Positions 36,276-45,281 of a stretch of 64,000 nt of DNA are shown in pieces (the stretch's first letter is position 1; every line of letters begins with the position of its first letter). Origin of the DNA: Neopararhizobium haloflavum (GTDB lineage: Bacteria > Pseudomonadota > Alphaproteobacteria > Rhizobiales > Rhizobiaceae); the NCBI RefSeq assembly GCF_002750855.1, contig NZ_NWUC01000009.1, positions 62,001 through 126,000 on the forward strand, written 5' to 3'. The notes below the pieces were generated by a model that saw only the letters and a program-made list of their open reading frames with translations, had not been told where the DNA came from and ran no database searches. The position numbers and the translations under genes are program-made.

Positions 36276-37772
36276 TTATTCAAGGAAGCCGGTCGGATTG
36301 ACGGGCGTCGCATTCTCGCGCACTTCGAAATGCAGCTTCGGCTGGCTGGCCGCGCCGGTCATGCCGGAGCGGGCAATGACCTGGCCGCGTGACACCGTGT
36401 CACCGCGGTTCACGGAAAGCTCCTTGGCGTGCCCGTAGACCGTGACCAGCCCGTTGTCGTGGCGCACAAGAACCGTATTGCCGTATTCCTTCAGGCCGGA
36501 ACCGGCATAGATCACCACGCCGTTCTCGGCTGCTTTCACTTCGGAGCCTTCCGGCACCAGGATATCGATGCCATCGTTGCGCACATTGCCGTCCTGCGCG
36601 CCGAAGGCCGTCACAACCTGCCCACGGACGGGCCAGCGCAATTTGCCGATGCCGGTGGTGTCGGGTGCGATCGCAGCCATGTCCTGGCCGACGGCCTCGG
36701 ACATCTCGGCGCTTTCCGGTTTGGACGGCGGCGTGTAACCGGCGGGTTTCGTCGCGCCAGTCTCGACCGCTGCCGTCTCGACCGCAGGTGCTGGCTCAAC
36801 GGATGCGGTCTGTTGTGGGTCGGTCTGTTGCTTCGGTGCCGCCGAGGCTGTCTGCGTCTGCCCGGCGCCGCCGAGTTGAAGCGTCTGGCCGATCCTGATG
36901 GCATCTCCCGAAAGGCCGTTGGCCGAGCGGATCTGTGCGACGGAGACGCCAGTCTGGCGCGAAATCTTGCTGAGCGTGTCACCCGACTGAACGGTGTAGC
37001 TGCCGCCGGCTTGTGATGACGCGCCTGCTTGAGCCGACATGGCGGCTGCCTGCTCGTTCAGGGAGCGTTCTGTGAGGGCTGGATCCGTCTGGCCAGCCGT
37101 CGACGATACAGAAGCTTGCGCCTGCGGAGCCTGCTGCGATGGCGCTGCCGCCTGCATGGAGCCACCGCGGCTGAAGCCCGGGATCACGAGCTGCTGCCCT
37201 GGCGCGACTTTCGTCGCGTCGGAGATGCCGTTGGCGCGCATGATCTCGTCGACCGGCACGCCGTAACGGCGCGATATGCTGTAAATCGTCTCATTGGCCT
37301 GCATCGTCACGCGAGGCGCGCCTTCCGTCGACCAACCCTTCGGGCGGTCGCCCGACGCAGGCGTTGCACTGGTCGTCAAGGGATCGGCAGCCAACTGGCG
37401 CTGCGCGGCGGTCTGCGGCTGCGATGCGCCAACCGGCGGCAGGCTGGACTGCTGAATGGACTGGCCGCCGCTGACGGGTGCCAGAGCATAACGGTCGTTA
37501 GCAGACGCATCGCCCGGATAAGGCTGCGAGGGACTGTTCTGGCCAGCGACGGCCGGGTACCCGCCTGCCGGGACCGTTCCGGCCGACTGGCCGTTCTGGA
37601 TATCGGCCTGAGGCTTCGGAACGGATGCCGTCGTCAGCTGATCGGCCCCGTAGTAACCATCCTGGAAGCGCAGCGAGTCGGCGCTGCAGCCTGCAAGAAG
37701 GCTGGCAACCAGCGCGGCGCCGGCAACCCTCCCAATCGAATTTCTTGATACAGGCACAGCAATCTTCCGCAT
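36276..37772 (-). CDS. nlpD: NlpD-like lipoprotein with two LysM domains and a degenerate M23 (LytM) domain
   Basis: The 498-aa protein has a lipoprotein signal with lipobox LLAGC, a Gln/Ala-rich linker, two LysM peptidoglycan-binding domains (NETIYSISRRYGVPVDEI and SGDTLSKISRQTGVSVAQI) and a C-terminal M23/LytM domain. Two zinc ligands of active M23 enzymes are missing. The first histidine is Asn in NDGIDI (about residue 399), and the His-x-His motif is KLHFE. E. coli NlpD has the same losses and activates an amidase instead of cutting glycan. The pcm-surE neighbourhood is also conserved around nlpD. Confidence 0.9.
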   Translation of the reverse strand: MRKIAVPVSRNSIGRVAGAALVASLLAGCSADSLRFQDGYYGADQLTTASVPKPQADIQNGQSAGTVPAGGYPAVAGQNSPSQPYPGDASANDRYALAPVSGGQSIQQSSLPPVGASQPQTAAQRQLAADPLTTSATPASGDRPKGWSTEGAPRVTMQANETIYSISRRYGVPVDEIMRANGISDATKVAPGQQLVIPGFSRGGSMQAAAPSQQAPQAQASVSSTAGQTDPALTERSLNEQAAAMSAQAGASSQAGGSYTVQSGDTLSKISRQTGVSVAQIRSANGLSGDAIRIGQTLQLGGAGQTQTASAAPKQQTDPQQTASVEPAPAVETAAVETGATKPAGYTPPSKPESAEMSEAVGQDMAAIAPDTTGIGKLRWPVRGQVVTAFGAQDGNVRNDGIDILVPEGSEVKAAENGVVIYAGSGLKEYGNTVLVRHDNGLVTVYGHAKELSVNRGDTVSRGQVIARSGMTGAASQPKLHFEVRENATPVNPTGFLE

Positions 37773-37898
37773 AAATAGCCCCACGCAAACGCAAAACTCA
37801 TTGCATGGAATTAAAGCGCGTTAGTATTACTGGCTGGTTAAGGCGGCGCGAAACGACATGGATTTGTGGCGGGGACGCATCAAATCGAGGCGATAGGC

Positions 37899-38588
37899 TC
37901 AAAGGCGAGCAGCGATCCCGGGGATCAGCGGGAGGTACGGAAGCGCGAATCCATCCGAACGTTCGAATCGGTTGCCGATTCGCGTGAGCCGGGTCAGGAC
38001 AACATGCCCACCCTCCTTGCGTATGCCCGCGAGCATCAGGCCATTTGGTGCCAGATGATCGACGAACTGTCGCGGAACCGTCTCGAACGCGCCCGCGACG
38101 AATATCCGGTCAAACGTCCCCTCGCCCGGTGCACCGTTCCGGCCGTCAGCGACCTTCAGGGAAACGTTGCGCAAACCGAAATGCTCCAGCCGCTGATGCG
38201 AAAGGCTTGAGAGTGTGCGGTAACGCTCGAGGCTGACCACCCGGTCCGCAATTCGTGCCATCACGCTCGTCGCGAAACCCGATCCCGTTCCGATCTCCAG
38301 GACCCGCTGGCCCTTCTGGAGCTCCAGCATGTGAAGCAGACGCACCATGAGGTCTGCGCCTTCGAGGAATGTGCCGCACTCGATCGGAATCGTGCGCTGC
38401 GAGAATGCGGCTCCCGCGAAGGCGGGAGAGACAAAATAGGAGCGTGGCGACTGCTCGACGGCCTTGAGCAGTTCGGCATCGGCCACGCCCTCGCGCCTCA
38501 GCCGAAGGACCAGACCGGCGAAGCCCTCGATCTCGTCGAGTTCCTGTCTGCCGCTTGCTCCCATCAAGGCGATGCCCTCACCCGCCAT
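37899..38588 (-). CDS. pcm: Protein-L-isoaspartate O-methyltransferase
   Basis: The 229-aa enzyme methylates isoaspartyl residues to repair aged proteins with SAM. The SAM site is [16 protein letters not shown] and the family motif SQRTIPIE is recognisable. The usual SQPYMVA stretch reads LEGADLMV here, a divergence shared by rhizobial forms as far as I know. It overlaps the surE 3' end by 11 nt, and nlpD follows, giving the classic surE-pcm-nlpD order. Confidence 0.9.
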   Translation of the reverse strand: MAGEGIALMGASGRQELDEIEGFAGLVLRLRREGVADAELLKAVEQSPRSYFVSPAFAGAAFSQRTIPIECGTFLEGADLMVRLLHMLELQKGQRVLEIGTGSGFATSVMARIADRVVSLERYRTLSSLSHQRLEHFGLRNVSLKVADGRNGAPGEGTFDRIFVAGAFETVPRQFVDHLAPNGLMLAGIRKEGGHVVLTRLTRIGNRFERSDGFALPYLPLIPGIAARL

Positions 38589-39351
38589 TGACGGACAGGA
38601 TATCCGTCAGCTTGGACTGGAATGCATAGTCCGTCATGTCGAGTTTCAGGGGGGTGACCGCGATCCGGCGGTCGCCAAGTGCCTCGAGATCGGTACCAGG
38701 AGAAGCCTCCTCGCTCGGGTCACGCGAAAAACGCAGCCAGTAGTAAGGAAATCCGCGGCCGTCGGAGCGCTTCTCCATGACGAGACCGTGATTGCGGCGG
38801 GCCTGTGACACGACTTCTATCCCGGCGACAGCATCCTTCTGGCAGGCCGGAAAGTTGACGTTCAAGAACGTGTCTCTCGGCAGGTCGAGTTCGATCAGCC
38901 GGCGCACCAGATCCGGCGCGTGCGCTTGTGCCGTCTCCCACGGAAGCTCCCGATCGCCATTCTGCCAGTCATACGCCTGGCTGAGGGCGATAGAGCGAAT
39001 GCCGAGCAATGTTCCCTCGATCGCACCGGCAACCGTCCCGGAATAGGAAACGTCCTCGGCGATGTTCTGCCCGGAATTGACGCCGGAGAGCACCAGGTCC
39101 GGCGGACTATCCATGATCTCGCGGACGCCCATGATGACGCAATCGGTCGGTGTCCCACGCAGAGCATAGCGCTTGTCCCCATCCTTGCGCAGCCGCAACG
39201 GCTCCGAGAGCGTCAGGGAATGCGCAAGACCGCTCTGGTCGGTTTCCGGGGCTACGATCCATATATCGTCGGACAGTGTGCGGGCGATCTGCTCCAGCAC
39301 TTTCAGTCCTTCGGCATGAATTCCGTCGTCGTTCGTCAGCAAGATACGCAA
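38578..39351 (-). CDS. surE: 5'/3'-nucleotidase SurE
   Basis: The 257-aa phosphatase removes phosphate from nucleoside monophosphates during stress. The N-terminal metal motif is [15 protein letters not shown], followed by VAPETDQSG and [20 protein letters not shown], all typical. No ATG precedes the conserved start. TTG 39351, with AGAGGA about 9 nt upstream, is the probable initiation codon. It lies 23 nt after serS and overlaps pcm. Confidence 0.94.
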   Translation of the reverse strand: MRILLTNDDGIHAEGLKVLEQIARTLSDDIWIVAPETDQSGLAHSLTLSEPLRLRKDGDKRYALRGTPTDCVIMGVREIMDSPPDLVLSGVNSGQNIAEDVSYSGTVAGAIEGTLLGIRSIALSQAYDWQNGDRELPWETAQAHAPDLVRRLIELDLPRDTFLNVNFPACQKDAVAGIEVVSQARRNHGLVMEKRSDGRGFPYYWLRFSRDPSEEASPGTDLEALGDRRIAVTPLKLDMTDYAFQSKLTDILSVNGG

Positions 39352-39374
39352 GATTTCCGGTCCTCTCGGCTGGC

Positions 39375-40658
39375 CTAGATGGCGGCGTTGATCGTTGTCT
39401 GCCCGCCCATATAGGGAACGAGCACGGCCGGTACCGTGACAGAACCATCGGCGTTGAGATAATTCTCCAAAACCGCGATCAGGGCACGGCCGACGGCAAC
39501 TCCCGACCCGTTCAGCGTGTGGACGAACCGCGTGCCCTTCTCGCCATCGGGACGGTATCGCGCATTCATGCGCCGCCCCTGGAAATCGCCGCATACCGAG
39601 CAGGACGAGATTTCGCGATAGGTCTCCTGTCCGGGCAGCCACACTTCGATGTCATACGTCTTGCGTGCGCTGAACCCCATGTCGCCCGAGCACAGCATGA
39701 CGACACGATAATGCAGACCAAGTCGCTTGAGGACCTCCTCCGCGGCGGCTGTCATGCGTTCATGTTCGGCTTGCGAGCTTTCGGCATCGGTGATCGAAAC
39801 CAACTCGCATTTGAGAAACTGGTGCTGCCTGAGCATCCCGCGCGTATCACGTCCCGCAGAGCCCGCTTCCGAACGGAAGCAGGGTGTGAGAGCCGCAAAG
39901 CGCATTGGAAGGCTTTTCTCTTCGACGATCTGCTCGCGCACCAGGTTGGTCAGCGGCACTTCCGCCGTCGGAATGAGATAGCGCCCATCTGTCGTCTTGA
40001 AGAGGTCTTCCTCGAACTTCGGCAATTGACCCGTGCCGAAGAGAGCGCCGTCACGCACCAGAAGCGGTGGACTTACCTCGAGATAGCCATTCTCGCTCGT
40101 GTGAAGATCCAGCATGAACTGGCCAAGCGCCCGCTCCAGACGCGCCAACTGGCCTTTCAAGACCGTGAAGCGGCTGCCCGAAATACGCGATGCACCTTCG
40201 AAATCCATGAGATTCAGCGCCTCGCCGATCTCAAAATGCTGCAGCGGCGGATGATTCCAGATTGGCTTATCACCAACCGTCCGGACAACGACGTTGTCGG
40301 CTTCATCCTTGCCCTGAGGCACGTCTTCGGCCGGAAGGTTCGGCAGGCCGCTGAGCGCCTCTCCTAGATCGCTTTCTGCCTTTTCGAGCGTTGCTTCCTC
40401 GGTCTGCATGGCAGCTTTCAGCCCACCGACTTCCTGCTTCAGCGCATCCGCCCGTTCGGCATCCTTTGCCCCCATCGCGGCACCGATCTCTTTCGAGGCG
40501 GCGTTGCGGCGGGACTGCATGTCTTGAAGCTTTTGAACCGTTTGGCGGCGCGTCTCGTCGAGTTCGATCAACCGCGCGGCCGCCGGCTCGGCGCCGCGCA
40601 TTGCCAGCGCCGCGTCAAGCGCATCGGCGTGATCGCGAATCCATTTTATGTCGAGCAT
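39375..40658 (-). CDS. serS: Seryl-tRNA synthetase
   Basis: The 427-aa class II synthetase has an N-terminal coiled-coil arm (roughly residues 30-105, with [20 protein letters not shown]) that grips the long variable arm of tRNA(Ser), then the catalytic core with motif 2 around [14 protein letters not shown] and motif 3 [18 protein letters not shown] tRNA-Ser(UGA) gene occurs at 14.5 kb. It follows tatC by 51 nt and precedes surE. Confidence 0.96.
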   Translation of the reverse strand: MLDIKWIRDHADALDAALAMRGAEPAAARLIELDETRRQTVQKLQDMQSRRNAASKEIGAAMGAKDAERADALKQEVGGLKAAMQTEEATLEKAESDLGEALSGLPNLPAEDVPQGKDEADNVVVRTVGDKPIWNHPPLQHFEIGEALNLMDFEGASRISGSRFTVLKGQLARLERALGQFMLDLHTSENGYLEVSPPLLVRDGALFGTGQLPKFEEDLFKTTDGRYLIPTAEVPLTNLVREQIVEEKSLPMRFAALTPCFRSEAGSAGRDTRGMLRQHQFLKCELVSITDAESSQAEHERMTAAAEEVLKRLGLHYRVVMLCSGDMGFSARKTYDIEVWLPGQETYREISSCSVCGDFQGRRMNARYRPDGEKGTRFVHTLNGSGVAVGRALIAVLENYLNADGSVTVPAVLVPYMGGQTTINAAI

Positions 40659-40709
40659 TGAAAAGTCCAGCAGTCCGGAGGTTGAAGTCGCCGCAGGCTC
40701 TACGCGATT

Positions 40710-41522
40710 TTACTCCGAATCGGAAGGCCCGTCGCTTGTCGCCGCGGACGATGCCGGGCGGCGTCGCTCGATTCGCCTGGCGATATAGATCGAGATTTCA
40801 TAGAGCAGGATCGTCGGCAGCGCGAGACCGATCTGGCTGACCGGATCAGGCGGCGTCAGGATCGCGGCGGCCACGAACGCGATGACGATTGCAAATTTGC
40901 GCTTGTCGACGAGGGTCTGCGCTGTGATGAGGCCGGCCCGTACCATCAATGTGCTGACGACAGGCAACTGGAACACCAGGCCGAAGGCGAAGATCAGCGT
41001 CATGATCAGGCCGAGATATTCGGACACCTTCGGCAGGAGCTGGATGGCGACCTCGCCATTGGCGCCCGACTGCTCCATCGCCAGGAAGAACCACATGACC
41101 ATCGGCGTGAAGAAGAAATAAACGAGCGCCGCGCCAATCAGAAAGAGGATCGGGGACGCGACCAGGAACGGAATGAAGGCTTGTCGTTCATTCTTGTAGA
41201 GGCCTGGGGCAACGAACTTGTAAATCTGCGCAGCGATCATCGGAAAGGCGAGAACGAGCCCGCCAAACATGCCGATCTTGATCTGTGTGAAGAAGAATTC
41301 CTGAGGCGCGGTATAGATGAGCTCGACCTGTCGCCCGTCGAGTTCAGCCCAGTCGACCGCCCATTCGAAAGGGACGACCAGAAGATTGAACAATCCCTTG
41401 GCAAAGAAGAAGCAGACCAGAAACGCGACAAAAAAGGCACCGACAGCCCAGATCAAGCGCTGGCGGAGTTCAACCAGATGCTCGATCAGCGGCTGGGGTT
41501 TGTCGTCGATATCCGCGCTCAC
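40710..41522 (-). CDS. tatC: Sec-independent translocase subunit TatC
   Basis: TatC is the core membrane receptor for twin-arginine signal peptides. The 270-aa protein starts HLVELRQRL after a short polar lead, has six helices and the conserved FIPFLVASPILFLIGAALVYF. The GTG start at 41522 overlaps the tatB stop (GTGA). The C-terminal tail after RRIERRRP is hydrophilic. Organised as tatA-tatB-tatC. Confidence 0.95.
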   Translation of the reverse strand: MSADIDDKPQPLIEHLVELRQRLIWAVGAFFVAFLVCFFFAKGLFNLLVVPFEWAVDWAELDGRQVELIYTAPQEFFFTQIKIGMFGGLVLAFPMIAAQIYKFVAPGLYKNERQAFIPFLVASPILFLIGAALVYFFFTPMVMWFFLAMEQSGANGEVAIQLLPKVSEYLGLIMTLIFAFGLVFQLPVVSTLMVRAGLITAQTLVDKRKFAIVIAFVAAAILTPPDPVSQIGLALPTILLYEISIYIARRIERRRPASSAATSDGPSDSE

Positions 41523-42163
41523 GCGTCACCCGTCTTCTTGCTTGCCGCAGTTTTCTTCGGTGCGGCCCTGACCGCTTTGGGTTTGACCGGCGCCTTGCGC
41601 GCCGAGGCTCCCGAAGCCTTGGATGCTGCTGCCGTCTTCTTCGTTCCCGCTGTCGGCTTCGCCTTGGTGGTCGTACCCGGTGCCGGCTTTGGCTGGGCTT
41701 TCGCGCTTGCGGTCTCTTGTGCCGCGTTTCCCGCGGCCGACTTGCCGTTCAGCCCGCTTTGGCTCTCAGCGGCTTTCTCTGAACGCGCCTGAGGTGCGGC
41801 CGGGTCCTTCGTGGCGAGCGTTTTTCCGGATTGATCCGCAGCGCCCGCCGGCTTGCCCGACTTCATCGTCCGATCGAGATCGCTGCGCAGTTCCTCGCCA
41901 GCCTGCTTGAGCGGGTTCATCGCGTCGCGCAACTCGCGCGCCGGATTCATCTTTCGGGCGCTGTTGATGGTCTGGCGCACGTCATCGAGTTCGGCTTCCT
42001 TCAAAGCGTCATCGAACTGACTGCGGAATTCGCCCGCCATCGAACGAAGCTTCGTCATCGTGCGACCGAAGCTGCGCAACATGCGCGGCAAGTCCTTCGG
42101 ACCGACAACAATGATCAGCACGATGGCGATGACGAGGATTTCAGACCATCCAAGATCCAACAT
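41519..42163 (-). CDS. tatB: Sec-independent translocase subunit TatB
   Basis: The 214-aa protein has the TatB hairpin: a short N-terminal transmembrane helix (WSEILVIAIVLIIVV), the GPKDLP hinge, and an amphipathic helix LRSFGRTMTKLRSMAGEF. The second half is an Ala/Lys/Pro/Thr-rich tail that is long for the family and low in complexity. It ends in an overlap with the tatC GTG start. Confidence 0.93.
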   Translation of the reverse strand: MLDLGWSEILVIAIVLIIVVGPKDLPRMLRSFGRTMTKLRSMAGEFRSQFDDALKEAELDDVRQTINSARKMNPARELRDAMNPLKQAGEELRSDLDRTMKSGKPAGAADQSGKTLATKDPAAPQARSEKAAESQSGLNGKSAAGNAAQETASAKAQPKPAPGTTTKAKPTAGTKKTAAASKASGASARKAPVKPKAVRAAPKKTAASKKTGDA

Positions 42164-42209
42164 GCGAACGCGGACTCCCTCACCCCGTCACGACATCAAC
42201 CGCAACAGC

Positions 42210-42410
42210 CTAGCTGACGCGGTCCTTGCGTTCGTCGTTCTGGTGCTCGACCGTCTTCGCATCCTGCTGTTCGTCGTCCGACATGCCGCGCTTGAAACTC
42301 TTGATGCCCTTGGCAACATCGCCCATCAGCTCGGGAATCTTGCCGCGGCCGAAAAGAAGCAGAACGACGACCAGAACGATCAGCCAATGCCAGATGCTGA
42401 AACTACCCAT
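42210..42410 (-). CDS. tatA: Sec-independent translocase subunit TatA
   Basis: The 66-aa pore-forming subunit has a helix ([16 protein letters not shown]), hinge GRGKIPELM and amphipathic [11 protein letters not shown], followed by an acidic tail. ATG 42410 is preferred because GGGAG then sits about 6 nt upstream. An ATG two codons earlier abuts that site. About 190 nt separate it from scpB, so a promoter may lie there, but I cannot define one. Confidence 0.95.
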   Translation of the reverse strand: MGSFSIWHWLIVLVVVLLLFGRGKIPELMGDVAKGIKSFKRGMSDDEQQDAKTVEHQNDERKDRVS

Positions 42411-42602
42411 AACCATCTCCCTTGGTCGAACCCGCTTGTGATGTAAGCCTTTCGGGTCCGCCTTTCAAACAACTATCTCGTGCTCGTTAGCCCAATAGTC
42501 CGGCCTCCGCAATCGCGGCAAATGGCGCATGACTGTGTTGAAGAAGACCACCGCCTTGACTGCCGAACGCAGCCACGACGGATTTATTCCGGATTACGTA
42601 TG

Positions 42603-43307
42603 CTATTCCTCGCCGCCTTTCGGCGCCAGCAGACCGAGATCTTCAAGGTCGTTGTCGGTGAACGGTTCCTCGTCCTCAGCCAGTTCGTCATCGGCGAACG
42701 GGACCGGAACCGTGAAGCCGGCCGGAATGCGCGGTGAGAGAAGTCCTGCGCCCTTCAGTTCCTCCACGCCTGGAAGATCGCCCAGTTCTTCCAATCCGAA
42801 GTGATCGAGGAAGGCGAGCGTCGTTCCATAAGTGACGGGTCGTCCGGGCGTGCGCCGCCTTCCGCGCATTCGCACCCAACCACTTTCCAGCAGCACGTCC
42901 AACGTGCCCTTGGACGTCGTGACGCCACGGATGTCCTCGATCTCGGCGCGTGTCACTGGCTGATGATAGGCGATGATCGCCAGCACCTCCAGGGCCGCCC
43001 GCGACAGCTTGCGGACCTCATGCTTTTCGTCGTGCACCAGAAACGAAAGGTCCGGTGCCGTGCGAAACGCCCAACAATCGCCGACACGCGTCAGATTGAC
43101 GCCGCAGCCCGCATAGCGCGCTGCAAGACCATCCAGGACCAGGCGCACCGACACGTCTGCCGGAAGCCTTGCGGCAAGCAGGGATTCGGGGACGGGCTCG
43201 GCCGACGCAAATACAATCGCTTCGACAATTCGCATCGCCTCGCGAAGACTGGCCTCAGCCGCCGCGCCTGACGGTCCGATGTTTCCAAGGGCGTAGATTT
43301 CGGCCAT
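42603..43307 (-). CDS. scpB: Segregation and condensation protein ScpB
   Basis: ScpB binds ScpA and SMC to form the bacterial condensin. The 234-aa protein has two winged-helix domains, with IVEAIVFASAEPVPESLL in the first and LEVLAIIAYHQPVTRAEIE plus RGVTTSKGTLDVLLESGWV in the second. The acidic C-terminal tail (DDELAEDEEPFTDND) is usual. ATG 43307 lies 3 nt after the scpA stop. Confidence 0.94.
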   Translation of the reverse strand: MAEIYALGNIGPSGAAAEASLREAMRIVEAIVFASAEPVPESLLAARLPADVSVRLVLDGLAARYAGCGVNLTRVGDCWAFRTAPDLSFLVHDEKHEVRKLSRAALEVLAIIAYHQPVTRAEIEDIRGVTTSKGTLDVLLESGWVRMRGRRRTPGRPVTYGTTLAFLDHFGLEELGDLPGVEELKGAGLLSPRIPAGFTVPVPFADDELAEDEEPFTDNDLEDLGLLAPKGGEE

Positions 43308-43310
43308 GAC

Positions 43311-44159
43311 CTAGCCTTTCCCGAACGATGGTTCATCGGCGCCATGAGCGTCGGCGGCTGGCGTACTGCGGCGCATGTAGATCGGCGCGAAGGCCACATC
43401 CTGCCGCACCTCCAGCCGCCCTTCCCGGACGAGTTCCAGCGTCGCGGCAAACGAACTGGCCATCGCACTGGCACGATCCTCGGGTCGACTGAGATAGCGC
43501 AGCAGAAAAGCATCGAGCGCGGTCCAGTCCGCCATCTCACCAATCATTCGGGTGAGGATCGTACGCGCGTCACTCAGGGACCAGACGCGACGCGACGCGA
43601 TGGTGACGGCTGTGACGGATTGACGCTGGCGTTGCGACGCGTAAGCCGTGAGGAGGTCGTAGAGCGATGCCTGAAACTCCGAGCGTTTCTCCACCACGAG
43701 TTCGTCGGGCGCGCCGCGCGCGAAGACATCCCGACCAAGGCGGTTGCGATTGACGAGACGCGTTGCCGCATCACGCATCGCCTCGAGTCGCTTCAGCCGG
43801 AAGGCCAGTTGCGCCGCCATTTCCTCGCCTGTCGGCTCCTCGCCCTTTGCCGGCTGAGGAATCAGGAGTCGAGATTTCAAATAGGCCAGCCACGCGGCCA
43901 TCACCAGGTAGTCTGCGGCCAGCTCCAGCCGCACCAGCCGCGCACGGTCGACGAACGCAAGGTACTGATCCGCCAGCGCGACGATGGAAATCCGGGACAG
44001 GTCCACGCGCTGATGACGCGCCAGATGAAGCAGAAGATCGAGCGGCCCCTCGAACCCGTCGACATCGACATGCAACGGGCTTTCCGCCGCCTCACGCACC
44101 GGCGCGTCCCAGGGCGGCTCCATCGCTGCGCGTGCGTTGCTGTCCAATGCCGAAGACAC
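43311..44159 (-). CDS. scpA: Segregation and condensation protein ScpA
   Basis: ScpA is the kleisin that bridges the SMC heads. The 282-aa protein contains the N-terminal kleisin motif VDGFEGPLDLLLHLARHQRV and the C-terminal winged-helix region. The start is GTG 44159. A later ATG 12 codons in is possible because conserved sequence begins after it. It lies 14 nt downstream of nagZ, in the nagZ-scpA-scpB-tatABC order standard for alphaproteobacteria. Confidence 0.94.
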   Translation of the reverse strand: MSSALDSNARAAMEPPWDAPVREAAESPLHVDVDGFEGPLDLLLHLARHQRVDLSRISIVALADQYLAFVDRARLVRLELAADYLVMAAWLAYLKSRLLIPQPAKGEEPTGEEMAAQLAFRLKRLEAMRDAATRLVNRNRLGRDVFARGAPDELVVEKRSEFQASLYDLLTAYASQRQRQSVTAVTIASRRVWSLSDARTILTRMIGEMADWTALDAFLLRYLSRPEDRASAMASSFAATLELVREGRLEVRQDVAFAPIYMRRSTPAADAHGADEPSFGKG

Positions 44160-44173
44160 GGCGCTTCTCCCTT

Positions 44174-45199
44174 TCAGGCCATCGCGCCACTGGAAAGCAG
44201 GGCGTCAAATTCGTCGCGCGCGGCCGCTTCGTTCGCATTGTCGGCAGGTCGGCGGCATGCGGATACCGCGTTGGCGCGGCGCAGGGAATCACCTGCAAGA
44301 ACCGGTGTTTCCCCTGCGATCGCCAGCATTTCATCCATGTCGCCGTTGCAATGCAGGGCGACGTCGCAACCCGCCGCGAAAATCGCAGCCGTTCGCGATT
44401 CGAAGGTTCCGGACAGCGCCTTCATCGAGACGTCGTCAGACATCAGCAGACCGTCGAAGCCGATATGCCTGCGGATGATATCACTGATCAGGGTCTTCGA
44501 TGTCGTCGCCGGATTGGCCGCATCGATTGCCGAGTAGACGACATGCGCGGTCATGGCCATTGCAACGCCGCTGAGCGCCGCGAAGGGTTTGAAATCCGTT
44601 GCTTCCAGCTCATCGAGAGCTGTGTCGACGACCGGAAGCTCGAGATGCGAATCAGACCTTGCCCGGCCGTGGCCGGGTACGTGTTTGGCGACTGGCAGGA
44701 CACCGCCGGCCATCAATCCGTCGACCGCAGCCGAGGCCATCGCGATGACCACATCCGCGTCGGCGCCATAGGCGCGGTCGCCGATAATCGAGTGACTGCC
44801 CGCGACGGGTATATCGAGCACCGGGAGGCAGTCGACATTGATTCCATACCGCTGAAGGTCGAACGCGTGCAGTCTGGACATCAGCCAGGTCGCTCTCAGT
44901 CCGGCCTTGCGGTCGGTGCGGTAAATCTGCGCCAGGATCGAGGCCGGGGGATAAAGGGGCGCCAGCGGCGGCTTCAGCCGCTGGACACGCCCCCCCTCCT
45001 GATCAATCAGAATGGGAACGTCATCACGCCCCGATGCATCGCGGATGGATTGCGTCAACCGCTTAAGCTGATCGGCATCGACGATGTTGCGCGCAAAGAG
45101 GATATAACCCCACGGCCGCTGGTCAGCGATGAAGGCCAGTTCGGCCGGTGTCATTTCCGCGCCGGCCAGGCCGACGATCATGGCTTTTGATTCGGTCAT
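44174..45199 (-). CDS. nagZ: Beta-N-acetylhexosaminidase NagZ
   Basis: NagZ (glycoside hydrolase family 3) removes GlcNAc from anhydro-muropeptides in the cytosol during cell wall recycling. The 341-aa protein has PILIDQEGGRVQRL, the His-loop KHVPGHGRARSDSH and the nucleophile motif LLMSDDVSM. ATG 45199 is chosen because homology starts with MIVGLAG just after it. It follows the SPOR protein gene. Confidence 0.94.
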   Translation of the reverse strand: MTESKAMIVGLAGAEMTPAELAFIADQRPWGYILFARNIVDADQLKRLTQSIRDASGRDDVPILIDQEGGRVQRLKPPLAPLYPPASILAQIYRTDRKAGLRATWLMSRLHAFDLQRYGINVDCLPVLDIPVAGSHSIIGDRAYGADADVVIAMASAAVDGLMAGGVLPVAKHVPGHGRARSDSHLELPVVDTALDELEATDFKPFAALSGVAMAMTAHVVYSAIDAANPATTSKTLISDIIRRHIGFDGLLMSDDVSMKALSGTFESRTAAIFAAGCDVALHCNGDMDEMLAIAGETPVLAGDSLRRANAVSACRRPADNANEAAARDEFDALLSSGAMA

Positions 45200-45281
45200 T
45201 GCAGCAGCATAGCGCCGTCGTCCCACGATCCGATATCGAAGACCACGCGATCAACAGCTTTGAGACTGGATGGCGTGCCGC

